Assembly: GCA_029212505.1 (NCBI GenBank)
Contig: JARGOS010000003.1
Coordinates: 1-64,000, forward strand
Direction: 5' to 3'
Origin: Legionellaceae bacterium
GTDB lineage: Bacteria > Pseudomonadota > Gammaproteobacteria > Legionellales > Legionellaceae
DNA: 64,000 nucleotides
Shown here: piece by piece, positions 37,263-46,496 of the stretch
Numbering within the stretch: position 1 is the first letter of the stretch
Layout: the number at the start of each line of letters is the position of its first letter
The notes under the pieces: generated by a model
Told to the model about the DNA's origin: nothing
The model's database searches: none
Seen by the model: only the letters and a program-made list of their open reading frames with translations
Program-made: the position numbers and the translations under genes

Positions 37263-37574
37263 TTAAATATTCGCTTTCGCATCCCAAAACACCATATGTT
37301 CAGGTTTGATGGTGTTGGATAAGTGTTCTAAAGCGAGATTAATTTTATTTTTCTCATCAAAGAATTCAATCATAAGCGGTAAATCAAGTGATAAATCAAT
37401 CAGCGATGAAGCATGATTGCCGCTTTCGCCAAATCCACGGATGGCACGAAAAACACTGACGCCACGGATGTTGGCCTCGTGCTTTAAATATTCAAGCGTT
37501 GGTTTTAAAAGCTTGGATGATTCGGTGATATAGATTTTGACCATAATCACATCAACAAGATTGATAGCATTCAT
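37263..37574 (-). CDS. DUF190 (PII-like) protein, CrcB partner
   Basis: This small 103-residue protein of the DUF190 family has a PII-like fold. Recognisable parts are VKIYITESSK, VSVFRAIRGFGESG and DLPLMIEFFD. DUF190 genes commonly sit beside crcB, and a regulatory role in fluoride export is suspected but unproven. The ATG at 37574 overlaps the crcB stop by 4 bases; an alternative ATG at 37544 is possible. Confidence 0.85.
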   Translation of the reverse strand: MNAINLVDVIMVKIYITESSKLLKPTLEYLKHEANIRGVSVFRAIRGFGESGNHASSLIDLSLDLPLMIEFFDEKNKINLALEHLSNTIKPEHMVFWDAKANI

Positions 37575-37948
37575 AAGCTTCGTGCTCCAAGTACGCCCAG
37601 CCAGGCGAGTGAAATACAGATGATAATATTCAGTAAGATATTCAAGCTAGCACTTATCCAGGCGCCTTGTTCTAACAGCGTGAGCGTTTCTATCGAGAAA
37701 GACGAAAACGTTGTGTAGCCGCCTAAAAACCCTATTAATAAGAAAGCACGTAATTGAGGTGCGAGGCCATCAAAGCGCTCTAATACGATGATAAACAGTA
37801 AGCCCATCATAAACGAACCGCTCGCATTCACCACGAGTGTTCCGTAAGGAAACGCACGCCCTAAGAAGCCATGAATTAGATTAGATAGGCCATAGCGGCT
37901 GATTGCACCAAGCCCTGAGCCTAAAAAAATCAAAACAAGATTTATCAT
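37571..37948 (-). CDS. crcB: Fluoride ion channel CrcB/Fluc
   Basis: CrcB is a dual-topology dimeric fluoride channel of the inner membrane. The 125-residue protein has four helices and the signature GSGLGAISRYGLS at the start, GTLVVNASGSFMMG and GFLGGYTTFSSFSIE. It overlaps dsbD upstream and the DUF190 gene downstream by 4 bases each, placing all three in one coupled operon. No fluoride riboswitch is evident. Confidence 0.95.
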   Translation of the reverse strand: MINLVLIFLGSGLGAISRYGLSNLIHGFLGRAFPYGTLVVNASGSFMMGLLFIIVLERFDGLAPQLRAFLLIGFLGGYTTFSSFSIETLTLLEQGAWISASLNILLNIIICISLAWLGVLGARSL

Positions 37949-39720
37949 GATCCTGTCTTGAGTGCGTGTAAATTTTTCTGTAGTGCAGAAGCAGAAATAT
38001 CGCCGACTAAGCGTAGTTCGGGACGTTCTCGGCCTGAAGCATCAAAAAAAACAAACGTGGGCGGTGCAACCACGTCAAATTTATGCAGTAAGGCACGGCT
38101 TTCATGGTTATTGGCGGTTAAATCTAGTTTTAATAATACTGTATTTTTTAGAGCTTCTTGAATTTTAGGGTTGCGTAGGGTGTTGGCTTCTATTGATTTG
38201 CATGCTGTGCACCAATCAGCATAAAAATCCAACATAACAGGTTGATGTTGTTGGGCTGCTTGGCCAAGCGCCTGTTCGGTTGCTTCAAGCGTTGTGAGTA
38301 TGTGTGTGTGTGTGCGTGAATCTGTGTGTGTATGAGATAAAATAAGCGGCTTGAGTGGATTGGTGTTGCCATGACTTGCACCAAATAGAATCAGTAGGCC
38401 ATAAGCTAATAGCATGATGCCTATACCGCGACTAAGCCGTGTTACGTGTGATGTGGCGCGACGAAAAGCGCCCAGCGTGATGCCTGAAAATACCAGTAAG
38501 CTCGACCATAACAACATGATAATAAACGGAGAAATCACGCGGCTAAGTAGATAAATCGCAATACCCAAAAGCATGATGCCAAAGATGGATTTTACGGTGT
38601 TCATCCAGTGACCTGCATGAGGTAGCCAACGACCCAGTGATGCGCCAACTAAAAGCAGTGGAAGCCCCATACCCAGGCCTAAGAAAAAGAGCGAGGCTGT
38701 GCCCAGTATGATATTGCCGGTTTGTGCAATGTAGGCCAGTGCACCAATCAAAGGAGCCGTGACACAGGGCGATAAAATAAGAGTTGAAAGGCAACCCATG
38801 GCTGCTGCACCTAGATAATGCCCTGTGGCTTGATGGTAGCTGACGTTGGCAAGTTTGGCTTGCCATGATTGCGGTAATTTTAAGTCGTAGGCACCAAACA
38901 TAGACAGTGCAAGCATAACAAAAAGTAAGCTAAATAAACCAATAGCCCAAGGGGTTTGTAAAAGTACTTGGAAGTTTTCACCCATCAGTGTAACCGCGGC
39001 GCCAATCGCTGCGTAGGTGAGTGACATACTCAAAACATAGGTGAGTGAGAGTAAAAAAGCTTTGCGTGTTGATAAATTTTTGCCGTGCCCGACTAAAATT
39101 CCGGAGAGCACCGGAATCATGGGTAATACACAAGGCGTGAAAGATAACAGTAAGCCTAAGCCTAAAAAAATCAAAAGCGTGATAGGCCAGTGATGCTGCG
39201 TAAAGGCTGAGCTTGTTGATGTCGTTTTATTGGGAGGGGGCGGGGCGGGATCAATCAGTTCAGCATGCGTTAAGGCGAGTTTAGGATTAATACTGAGTTT
39301 GACTGCACGTGATTCAGGCGGGTAGCAAAAACCATCATCAGCGCAGCCTTGGTAATCAATATTAATCATGGTTTCACCGGCATGTAATGCCACAAGGTTT
39401 ATGGGGAGCTTTAATTTTTTTCGGTAAATTAAAATGGTTTGATTGAGGCGATTCGTTTTGGTTTGTGCTGAAGGTAGTTTGATGTCAGCAAGTTCAATAA
39501 GATCGTGATTGGATGCGGCAATGCGAATACGGTCGCGGTATAAAAAAAAGCCCGGTTTAATCTGCCATGTGAGTAACAGCGTGTTCGGATCATACGCTTT
39601 TACATCAACTTGGAATACCGTGTGGGCAGGGGGCGGGTTGAGCGAAGCTGCTTCTGCTGTGATGGGGAGTATAAGGCTTAAGATGAGAAAGCCGAAACGA
39701 GCGATATATTTTATCAACAT
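37945..39720 (-). CDS. dsbD: Thiol:disulfide interchange protein DsbD
   Basis: DsbD carries electrons from cytoplasmic thioredoxin to periplasmic DsbC and DsbG and the Ccm apparatus. The 591-residue protein has a signal peptide and a periplasmic alpha domain with two cysteines (GCADDGFC). An eight-helix beta domain with SFTPCVLP and LSPCVTAP follows, then a C-terminal thioredoxin domain with WCTACK. The linker before the last domain is histidine/threonine-rich (SHTHTDSRTHTH) and encoded by TG dinucleotide runs. The start at 39720 forms TAATG with the tspO stop. Confidence 0.95.
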   Translation of the reverse strand: MLIKYIARFGFLILSLILPITAEAASLNPPPAHTVFQVDVKAYDPNTLLLTWQIKPGFFLYRDRIRIAASNHDLIELADIKLPSAQTKTNRLNQTILIYRKKLKLPINLVALHAGETMINIDYQGCADDGFCYPPESRAVKLSINPKLALTHAELIDPAPPPPNKTTSTSSAFTQHHWPITLLIFLGLGLLLSFTPCVLPMIPVLSGILVGHGKNLSTRKAFLLSLTYVLSMSLTYAAIGAAVTLMGENFQVLLQTPWAIGLFSLLFVMLALSMFGAYDLKLPQSWQAKLANVSYHQATGHYLGAAAMGCLSTLILSPCVTAPLIGALAYIAQTGNIILGTASLFFLGLGMGLPLLLVGASLGRWLPHAGHWMNTVKSIFGIMLLGIAIYLLSRVISPFIIMLLWSSLLVFSGITLGAFRRATSHVTRLSRGIGIMLLAYGLLILFGASHGNTNPLKPLILSHTHTDSRTHTHILTTLEATEQALGQAAQQHQPVMLDFYADWCTACKSIEANTLRNPKIQEALKNTVLLKLDLTANNHESRALLHKFDVVAPPTFVFFDASGRERPELRLVGDISASALQKNLHALKTGS

Positions 39721-40214
39721 TAGTTGAGTACCCAAGTGACGCCGTTGAGGTAACTTGCGAAAAGCAGCCATAAAAAATAAGGCGTTAACATCAGGCTGCA
39801 GAGTTTATTATGATCTCGGGTTGCAAGAATCGTCATCAGTGTAAACACGGTTGTGCATAGAATGCAGACCAAGCTTGCTGTGATCAGATGAAAATGAAAA
39901 AACAGCGGTGACCAAGCCCAATTTGAAAGCATTTGGATGCTATAAAATATCATTGCAGGTTTTGCTTTGGGGTGCTCACGGTGGCTCCATAGCGACCATC
40001 CAGCAATGGCGATCATGGCGTACAAAATAGGCCAGACTATGCCAAACACAAAGCCGGGGGGCGTGAGCGGTGATTTATTTAAGCCGGCATACCAGGTGGT
40101 GATACTACTATCCGAAAGTTGACCCAAACCGTAACTGATGCATTCAAAAATAATAATCCATGCGAATATCGCCATGATTTTTTTAGTATTTGTGCTTGTT
40201 TTGCTTTGGGTCAT
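39720..40214 (-). CDS. tspO: TspO/MBR family protein
   Basis: TspO proteins are five-helix membrane proteins that bind porphyrins and cholesterol. The 164-residue product has the family pattern: WYAGLNKSPLTPPGFVFGIVWPILY, then SNWAWSPLFF and YLNGVTW. The N-terminus is about 15 residues longer than usual. It heads the tspO-dsbD-crcB-DUF190 operon and shares TAATG with dsbD. Confidence 0.92.
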   Translation of the reverse strand: MTQSKTSTNTKKIMAIFAWIIIFECISYGLGQLSDSSITTWYAGLNKSPLTPPGFVFGIVWPILYAMIAIAGWSLWSHREHPKAKPAMIFYSIQMLSNWAWSPLFFHFHLITASLVCILCTTVFTLMTILATRDHNKLCSLMLTPYFLWLLFASYLNGVTWVLN

Positions 40215-40247
40215 AATTTATATCCTATATATTATTATTTTATATAT

Positions 40248-40496
40248 TTATGCCGTGGGCAATTTTCCTGCTTTGTCTAAAGCATATAGATCATCGTAAC
40301 CACCGACATGCTGTTCACCAATAAAAATTTGAGGCACGGTCATGCGGTTGGAGCGTTCTATCATTTCTTCTCGTTTTTGATCATCATGATCGACTAAAAC
40401 TTCAGTAAAAATCAGTCCTTTACGGGTGAGTAATTCTTTTGCGCGTACGCAGTAGGGGCAATAGGTTGTACTGTAGATCAAAATTTGAGGGGTCAT
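40248..40496 (-). CDS. grxC: Glutaredoxin 3
   Basis: An 82-residue class I glutaredoxin with the dithiol site CPYC (about residues 13-16) and the glutathione-binding TVP and GGYDD elements. It reduces protein disulfides and mixed glutathione disulfides in the cytoplasm. It is encoded just before tspO on the same strand, 33 bp away, possibly in the same transcript, which would group two redox genes (grxC and dsbD). Confidence 0.95.
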   Translation of the reverse strand: MTPQILIYSTTYCPYCVRAKELLTRKGLIFTEVLVDHDDQKREEMIERSNRMTVPQIFIGEQHVGGYDDLYALDKAGKLPTA

Positions 40497-40584
40497 ATTC
40501 GATGCCTTTAAATTAAGCGTGATTGATTATTTATAGTAGATGATGTGGCTCTAATTTAAAATAAAATTTTTTATGATCACTGCA

Positions 40585-40612
40585 CTTGATATTTTAAACA
40601 CAGTCCCCATCT
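40585..40612 (+). promoter_or_regulatory. Sigma-32 (heat-shock) promoter of groESL
   Basis: CTTGAT (40585-40590), a 14-bp spacer and CCCCATCT (40605-40612) match the RpoH consensus. The geometry equals that of the htpG promoter in this window. The groES ATG lies 108 bp downstream. Confidence 0.88.
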
Positions 40613-40720
40613 TAATCAGCATCAACGTTGTTTGATGTGTGTTTTTAGGTAAACAACCCCACAACGTGAGCATTTAAAATATGAATTTTTTAAGGTAATC
40701 ATTACTCAGGAGAAAAGAGC

Positions 40721-41014
40721 ATGAACATCCGTCCTTTACATGACCGCGTGGTCGTTCGCCGTATGGAAGAAGAGCGTACATCAGCTGGTGGTATTCTTAT
40801 CCCAGATAGCGCTGCAGAAAAACCTATGCGTGGTGAAGTTGTTGCCATTGGTACAGGTAAGCGTTTGGATAACGGCGAAATTTGTGCGCTTGCTGTTCAA
40901 GTTGGCGATACCGTACTGTTTGGTAAATATTCTGGTACTGAAATCAAAATCGACGGCGATGACGTAGTTGTCATGCGTGAAGATGACATCATGGCTGTTG
41001 TTAACGCGAAATAA
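40721..41014 (+). CDS. groES: Co-chaperonin GroES
   Basis: The 97-residue GroES forms the heptameric lid of the GroEL chamber. [14 protein letters not shown] at the start, the mobile loop [12 protein letters not shown] and the C-terminal DDIMAVV are canonical. A strong AGGAG site precedes the ATG. groEL follows after 38 bp in the same operon. Confidence 0.98.
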   Translation: MNIRPLHDRVVVRRMEEERTSAGGILIPDSAAEKPMRGEVVAIGTGKRLDNGEICALAVQVGDTVLFGKYSGTEIKIDGDDVVVMREDDIMAVVNAK

Positions 41015-41052
41015 TCAATCGTTATTTTATTATTGTTTAAGGAGATTTAAAC

Positions 41053-42720
41053 ATGGCTAGTAAAGACGTACGTTTTGGTGATGAAGCGCGCCAATTAATG
41101 CTTTCAGGTGTTAACGCGTTAGCAAACGCGGTTCAAGTCACCATGGGTCCACGTGGCCGTAATGTGGTTCTTGAAAAAGCTTATGGCGCACCTACCGTAA
41201 CAAAAGACGGTGTTTCTGTAGCAAAAGAAATTGAATTTTCTGAGCGTTTCAAAAACATGGGCGCACAGATGGTTAAAGAAGTGGCTTCTAAAACATCTGA
41301 CACAGCCGGTGATGGTACAACCACAGCGACAGTATTAGCGCGTTCAATTTTGGTTGAAGGTCATAAAGCGGTTGCTGCGGGCATGAACCCTATGGACTTA
41401 AAACGTGGTATTGATACCGCTGTTGCTGCAGTTGTTAAAGAGCTGCATAGCATGTCTAAGCCATGCAAAGATGGCAAGGCTATTGCTCAAGTAGGAACAA
41501 TCTCTGCTAATTCAGACGAAGCCGTGGGTGCTATCATTGCTGAAGCGATGGCTAAAGTTGGTAAAGAAGGTGTCATCACCGTTGAAGACGGCAATGGCCT
41601 CGAAAATGAATTGGCTGTTGTTGAAGGCATGCAGTTTGATCGTGGCTATATTTCACCTTACTTTATTAACAATCAACAAAGCATGACAACAGAACTTGAG
41701 CAGCCTCTCATTCTGTTAGTTGATAAAAAAATATCAAACATTCGTGACATGATCCCTACATTAGAAGCGGTTGCAAAATCCGGCCGTCCTTTGTTGATCA
41801 TTGCTGAAGATGTTGACGGTGAAGCATTAGCGACTTTAGTTGTTAACAACATGCGTGGCATTGTTAAAGTATGTGCGGTTAAAGCTCCTGGCTTTGGCGA
41901 TCGTCGTAAATCTATGTTGCAAGATATCGCTATCTTGACCAATGCAGAAGTGATTTCTGAAGAAATTGGCAAAAGCTTAGAAACAGCGACGATAGAAGAC
42001 TTAGGTTCTGCTAAGCGCATTGTGATTACGAAAGAAAATACAACGATTATTGATGGTGAAGGCAATGCTGCTCAAATCGATGAGCGTATTACACAAATTC
42101 GTGCACAAATGGAAGAAACCTCATCTGACTATGATCGTGAAAAATTGCAAGAGCGCGTTGCTAAATTAGCCGGCGGTGTTGCGGTGATCAAAGTAGGTGC
42201 AGCGACTGAAGTTGAAATGAAAGAGAAAAAAGCACGTGTTGAAGATGCGTTGCATGCGACACGCGCAGCAGTTGAAGAAGGTATTGTAGCCGGTGGTGGT
42301 GTTGCCTTAATTCGCGCACAAAAAGCATTAGCTAACTTGAAAGGCAGCAACCACGATCAAACGATGGGAATTGATATTTTACGTCGTGCAATGGAAGCTC
42401 CTTTACGCCAAATCGTTTCAAACGCAGGTTATGAAGCATCTGTTGTTGTGAACAAAGTAGCTGAAGCTAAAGGTAACAACGGCTTTAACGCAGCAAACGG
42501 TGAATATGGCGATATGGTTGAGTTAGGTATTCTTGACCCTACCAAAGTAACACGTACAGCTCTTCAAAACGCTGCATCTGTTGCAAGCCTCATGCTCACA
42601 ACTGAGTGTATGGTTGCAGAAGCACCTAAAGAAGATGATGCTGCTGGTGGCGCCGATATGGGTGGCATGGGTGGTATGGGCGGTATGGGTGGTATGGGAG
42701 GTATGGGCGGCATGATGTAA
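41053..42720 (+). CDS. groEL: Chaperonin GroEL
   Basis: The 555-residue GroEL has the equatorial ATP-binding segments [12 protein letters not shown] and [13 protein letters not shown] with the catalytic aspartate, apical and intermediate domains, and the C-terminal GGM tail (six GGM units). Length is slightly above the E. coli protein because of the tail. It is the second gene of groESL, ended by a clear terminator, and is presumably induced through the sigma-32 promoter before groES. Confidence 0.98.
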   Translation: MASKDVRFGDEARQLMLSGVNALANAVQVTMGPRGRNVVLEKAYGAPTVTKDGVSVAKEIEFSERFKNMGAQMVKEVASKTSDTAGDGTTTATVLARSILVEGHKAVAAGMNPMDLKRGIDTAVAAVVKELHSMSKPCKDGKAIAQVGTISANSDEAVGAIIAEAMAKVGKEGVITVEDGNGLENELAVVEGMQFDRGYISPYFINNQQSMTTELEQPLILLVDKKISNIRDMIPTLEAVAKSGRPLLIIAEDVDGEALATLVVNNMRGIVKVCAVKAPGFGDRRKSMLQDIAILTNAEVISEEIGKSLETATIEDLGSAKRIVITKENTTIIDGEGNAAQIDERITQIRAQMEETSSDYDREKLQERVAKLAGGVAVIKVGAATEVEMKEKKARVEDALHATRAAVEEGIVAGGGVALIRAQKALANLKGSNHDQTMGIDILRRAMEAPLRQIVSNAGYEASVVVNKVAEAKGNNGFNAANGEYGDMVELGILDPTKVTRTALQNAASVASLMLTTECMVAEAPKEDDAAGGADMGGMGGMGGMGGMGGMGGMM

Positions 42721-42759
42721 TTGCTTGCTTATACAACCTGTTCGACTTGTTCGACCATG

Positions 42760-42792
42760 AAAAAACCCGCTTTTTTAAGCGGGTTTTTTTTA
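42760..42792 (+). terminator. Rho-independent terminator of groESL
   Basis: AAAAACCCGC and GCGGGTTTTT pair around a TTTTTTAA loop, followed by a run of eight T residues, 40 bp after the groEL stop. Confidence 0.93.
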
Positions 42793-42858
42793 CTTGTTTT
42801 TTTAGCACATCAAGCTATGCTTTAAATTAATAACTATTGCAATAATTTGGAGCATATC

Positions 42859-43299
42859 ATGCGTAACGATCTTTTAACTCAGCTTGAAATTCTTTTGGCT
42901 GATACTTATGCCTTGTATCTTAAAACACAAAATTACCATTGGCATGTCACAGGCCCTCAGTTTAAAACTTTACATGAATTGTTTGAAGGCCAATATACAG
43001 AATTAGCTCTGGCTGTGGATGTGATTGCAGAGCAATTGCGTATTATGGATCACGCCGCACCTGCAACGTTCAAAGATTTTGAGCGTTTAAAAACCATCAA
43101 AGACGGTGATTCAAAGGCAAGTGCCAATCAAATGGTCACAGAACTTGCTGAAGACAACGATGCGTTGGTTAAAGATCTTAATCGTGCCATGCAGCTTGCG
43201 CAAGATATTAATGATGAAGGTTCGGTTAATATCTTAAGCGATCGGATCAGTGCGCACGAAAAAGCACGTTGGATGTTACGTGTTTCTCGTGAGCAATAA
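42859..43299 (+). CDS. dps: Dps-family ferritin-like DNA-protecting protein
   Basis: Dps proteins are dodecameric ferroxidases that store iron and shield DNA. The 146-residue protein has the ferroxidase segments NYHWHVTGPQF (His) and HELFEGQYTELALAVDVIAE (Glu/Asp), followed by the helical C-terminal region. The ATG at 42859 is used rather than the upstream TTG, with a GGAG site before it. The patatin gene follows after 17 bp and may be cotranscribed. Confidence 0.93.
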   Translation: MRNDLLTQLEILLADTYALYLKTQNYHWHVTGPQFKTLHELFEGQYTELALAVDVIAEQLRIMDHAAPATFKDFERLKTIKDGDSKASANQMVTELAEDNDALVKDLNRAMQLAQDINDEGSVNILSDRISAHEKARWMLRVSREQ

Positions 43300-43316
43300 G
43301 GCAAGGAGATTTTCTT

Positions 43317-44921
43317 ATGCCAGATCAAAGCAAAAACAAAATAACACGATTGGTTTTTAGCGGGGGTGGGGCAAGAGGCGTGGTCTACGCCGGGGCTTAT
43401 GGTGCCATGGTAGACACGAAAGTCTTTCAAGACGTTGAAGATATTGCAGGTTCATCAGCTGGGGCAATCACCGCGGCATTATTAGCCGTTGGTCTACCAT
43501 CGCATGAGTTTCAAGAAAAATTAAAACAAACTGATTTTTCACAGTTATTAGGAAACAGAAGCCAAGGTGCGTTGATTGCCAAAGATGCTAAGCCACTTTA
43601 TGAGTTTCTTCAGCATAATATTAATACACCAATCATCAGCTTTCTTGAAGATCAAAATAGGCTTGATCCTGATTGTCAGGCTATTTTGGATAGATTAAAC
43701 GACGGTCCAGGAGGTTCTGTAACATTTGCTGAACTCCATACCCTTCGTCAGCGTTATCCTGAAACTAAGAGATTTAAAGATCTTACCGTGACAGCAGTAA
43801 AAAAAGACGATGGTCGTTTAACATTTTTTAATCACGAAACTTCACCCGATGTTGAAATAGCACTTGCCTGTAAAGCATCAGGAGCAATTCCTGTGGTTCT
43901 TGAGCCTGTGAAGATTAAAGGTGTAGAATATTTTGATGGTGGTATTGCAGATAATATTCCAACCAATGCATTTGATAACGAACGTACAAGTAATATCAGA
44001 AAATCAGAAACTTTGGTATTTGCTTTTGTGGAAGATAATCCAACACAAAAAAATAAAACATGGCGTCAACAAATATGGACTTTTTTGTTTTGCAATCAGG
44101 GTGTTTGGAATGCTTTATATGGTAATCGTGCGCATGAGCCATATGAGCCGCCATCAAACGATGATGAATTAGCTAATACACCTCCTCCTCCACCGTTGTT
44201 CAAACCGTATTGGTGGGAAGTGGTTTGGCGTAATTATCTTTCAAAATGGCTTAGCTCACTTAGAACCGATTACAGCACAACAGATAAAAAAGATGAAGGG
44301 TTCCAGCGAATCCGCAAAGATTATGCATTACGTACGGTAGGCTTAGGTGTTGACGATTTACTTGCTGTTGATTTTGAACGAGCCAAACGAATCGCACGCT
44401 TTATGTCGGTCCGTGGATATTTAGATACCATCGATATGATATTTAATCATGATTTACAGCACGTTGAGCAAGATAAAACAATAGACGATTATCCCGAGGA
44501 GTTTTATCTTTCTGTTATTAATAATTTTATACTTATATACACCGTTACGTTACGTATCTCAGGTAAAGATCCAGCGCTTGATGTATTGCTAGAGCAAATG
44601 TCTTCATTATCCACGTTATCACAATATTATTTGATAAGGGATGCGTCCCATGAATCATCAAACTCTGATCAAGCCTTTGCATTAACCCGTGCCGTAGAAT
44701 ACTTCAAAAGTGAACTATCTTATGATGCATTAGTTGAGGAATTTGGAGCACGTCATGACCACCATAAACCACGATGGTTTAACTTATTCCGTCATGAAAA
44801 TGATGAACCACAGTATTTGTCAGAGTTGAACCGATTAGACCTAGCGCAAAATCTTATATTGAGGGGTGTAGATGCACCTAGAAAAGATGAAGCCGCTGAT
44901 ACAGCTCCTAAATATGGGTGA
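43317..44921 (+). CDS. Patatin-like phospholipase
   Basis: The N-terminal 230 residues form a patatin domain. The oxyanion hole is SGGGARG (15-21), the nucleophile motif GSSAG has Ser47, and the partner aspartate is in FDGG (D207). Such enzymes are phospholipase A/lysophospholipases; ExoU and VipD are secreted bacterial examples. The C-terminal 300 residues are unrecognised and lack a signal peptide. A proline run (TPPPPPL) at about 285 separates the parts. A secreted, host-directed function is plausible but not shown. An AAGGAG site precedes the ATG. Confidence 0.9.
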   Translation: MPDQSKNKITRLVFSGGGARGVVYAGAYGAMVDTKVFQDVEDIAGSSAGAITAALLAVGLPSHEFQEKLKQTDFSQLLGNRSQGALIAKDAKPLYEFLQHNINTPIISFLEDQNRLDPDCQAILDRLNDGPGGSVTFAELHTLRQRYPETKRFKDLTVTAVKKDDGRLTFFNHETSPDVEIALACKASGAIPVVLEPVKIKGVEYFDGGIADNIPTNAFDNERTSNIRKSETLVFAFVEDNPTQKNKTWRQQIWTFLFCNQGVWNALYGNRAHEPYEPPSNDDELANTPPPPPLFKPYWWEVVWRNYLSKWLSSLRTDYSTTDKKDEGFQRIRKDYALRTVGLGVDDLLAVDFERAKRIARFMSVRGYLDTIDMIFNHDLQHVEQDKTIDDYPEEFYLSVINNFILIYTVTLRISGKDPALDVLLEQMSSLSTLSQYYLIRDASHESSNSDQAFALTRAVEYFKSELSYDALVEEFGARHDHHKPRWFNLFRHENDEPQYLSELNRLDLAQNLILRGVDAPRKDEAADTAPKYG

Positions 44922-44951
44922 AATGGCGTGATTTTTTGATTAATAATTAAT

Positions 44952-44986
44952 CTTAAACCCTTAAACCCTTAAACCCTTAAACCCTT
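44952..44986. repeat. Short tandem repeat, 8-bp unit CTTAAACC, 4.4 copies
   Basis: Thirty-five bases between the patatin gene and the next gene consist of perfect 8-bp units. The unit resembles a telomere repeat only by chance. Such a repeat upstream of a gene can change copy number by slippage and alter promoter spacing. Confidence 0.95.
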
Positions 44987-45024
44987 TTGAGCAATGTGAT
45001 TCAGATATAGGTATTCAAGTTTTT

Positions 45025-45441
45025 ATGCCGATCAGTGTAACGTCAGAGCATGAAATAGACGTGCTGTTACACAATAATGGTTGGGTGGTTTGGCCCAATA
45101 TAAGCTATCGGGTCGTACAAGCCTTAAATTTTATGGATACACCTGAATCGAAACACATGGCTGAATTGCAACGTCAAAAGTTGCATCATTTGCCAGAAAT
45201 GGCGGAGTGGTATGCTAAAAATCTTGAAGATAATACGGTGTATGTGGGGGGGGCGCCCATGGAAGGGTGGCACGCAGGTGGTGTAAGCATGCCCGATCCA
45301 GAATTCGTTTCTGACATCGTGTCTACGCCTGCTTTACCAAAAACAGCGAACAGTTACGCATCGTTTTTTAAAGAGCATCCATATATAACGGCTGCAGGTC
45401 TTGTTGCTACCGCAGCCGTGGCAGGCTATGCGTGGACTTAA
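45025..45441 (+). CDS. Small hypothetical protein with C-terminal membrane anchor
   Basis: I do not recognise this 138-residue protein. The body is soluble with several tryptophans and a glycine-rich stretch (YVGGAPMEGWHAGG). The last 20 residues (YITAAGLVATAAVAGYAWT) form a single hydrophobic helix, the layout of a tail-anchored protein. An 8-bp tandem repeat lies upstream. Its 3' end overlaps the convergent gene at 45438 by 4 bases. Confidence 0.6.
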   Translation: MPISVTSEHEIDVLLHNNGWVVWPNISYRVVQALNFMDTPESKHMAELQRQKLHHLPEMAEWYAKNLEDNTVYVGGAPMEGWHAGGVSMPDPEFVSDIVSTPALPKTANSYASFFKEHPYITAAGLVATAAVAGYAWT

Positions 45442-46343
45442 TTTAACCCGTTCACTGGAATGTTGTGTTCTTCAGGAGCTTGGGTACTCGCGCCCAAGCT
45501 GCTAAAAAAACGTTGCGTATGATGGATTGGCGAATTCTCACCACCTGATGTGAGTTTAGCGGCAGCCCATCCAGCAATCACAGCCAAAAGTGCTACTTTA
45601 TCCAATTGCAAAATCGTTGCCGTCGCGAATAACCCTAAGCCGACTAAAACATCGGTTGCTGTTGAAACCAAAGCTTTAGCTTGATGATTGTTGGGGCGGT
45701 CAGGATTAAGATCCGGTTGCATTTGACTAATCTGAGAAACCCGAGCCGTATAAGGCGCCATAAATAATAGGGCGGCTGTGACGGGGGTAAGTAATCCAAT
45801 CAAAGGTAAAGGAAAGAGGGTGGCAGCAGCAACAATGCCATAAAAGCTTGCTCTCAGCGTCTCGGTTATATTAGCCGCTAACGAGCTGAATACGCCTTGT
45901 CTGTTTTCTGGATACGCATCAGGATGCTGTCCTGAAATCCAATTTTCTATGTGTTGAATGGGCGATGCATTACCAAGGTTGATGAGTTTAGAAACACAAA
46001 ACGCAACCAAAAACACAAAGCAGGCGGTTTGCCCTACGGTCATTCCCACCGTATACGTTGCGGCTAAAATGCCAATATTGACCAAGGCTTTAACCACAGC
46101 GCGTGCTTTAAACGCATAGATTTCGTTATCAGTCATGTTCGGATTGTTTCGTGAAATTTCATTGATTTGATGCCATCGGGCAAATAAAGGCACAGCAGCT
46201 GAGATGATGGCTAAAGGTGGATTCATGATGCCAATCAAGGGTGCGCCAACCGATGCAGATGCGCCGATTAAGCCGTACCAAGCGGTCAAGCTGGTGTCAT
46301 CCCAGTTTTCTTTTAGCGATCCAAAAAAGCTTTCTCTACTCAT
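45438..46343 (-). CDS. Membrane protein with internal duplication
   Basis: This 301-residue protein has about eight hydrophobic segments and seems to be two homologous halves. Each half ends in a similar motif, LGNASPIQHIENW and GGENSPIHHTQRF, and contains a like-placed soluble loop (RWHQINEISRNNPNM versus RVSQISQMQPDLN). I do not recognise the family. No signal peptide is obvious. It may be an inner membrane protein or a membrane-inserting secreted protein. Confidence 0.65.
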   Translation of the reverse strand: MSRESFFGSLKENWDDTSLTAWYGLIGASASVGAPLIGIMNPPLAIISAAVPLFARWHQINEISRNNPNMTDNEIYAFKARAVVKALVNIGILAATYTVGMTVGQTACFVFLVAFCVSKLINLGNASPIQHIENWISGQHPDAYPENRQGVFSSLAANITETLRASFYGIVAAATLFPLPLIGLLTPVTAALLFMAPYTARVSQISQMQPDLNPDRPNNHQAKALVSTATDVLVGLGLFATATILQLDKVALLAVIAGWAAAKLTSGGENSPIHHTQRFFSSLGASTQAPEEHNIPVNGLN

Positions 46344-46496
46344 GGTTTGTTCCTCAGTTAGATAGAAGCGATACTATACCATCAGTTTGATCTAAAATGA
46401 ATCTTATTTATTGCCTTGTATTACTTTGTAAGCTTTAATCTCGAGAATAATATTGGTGTATACTCTAGGGCAGTATTCTTGCATTATGAGCACATC

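Noticed and set aside
41673..42350. Minus-strand frames inside groEL
   Set aside because: These are antisense shadows of a highly biased, conserved coding region.
44952..44986. Telomere-like CTTAAACC repeats as a sign of a linear replicon end
   Set aside because: There are only 4.4 units in the middle of continuous coding sequence; this is an ordinary microsatellite.
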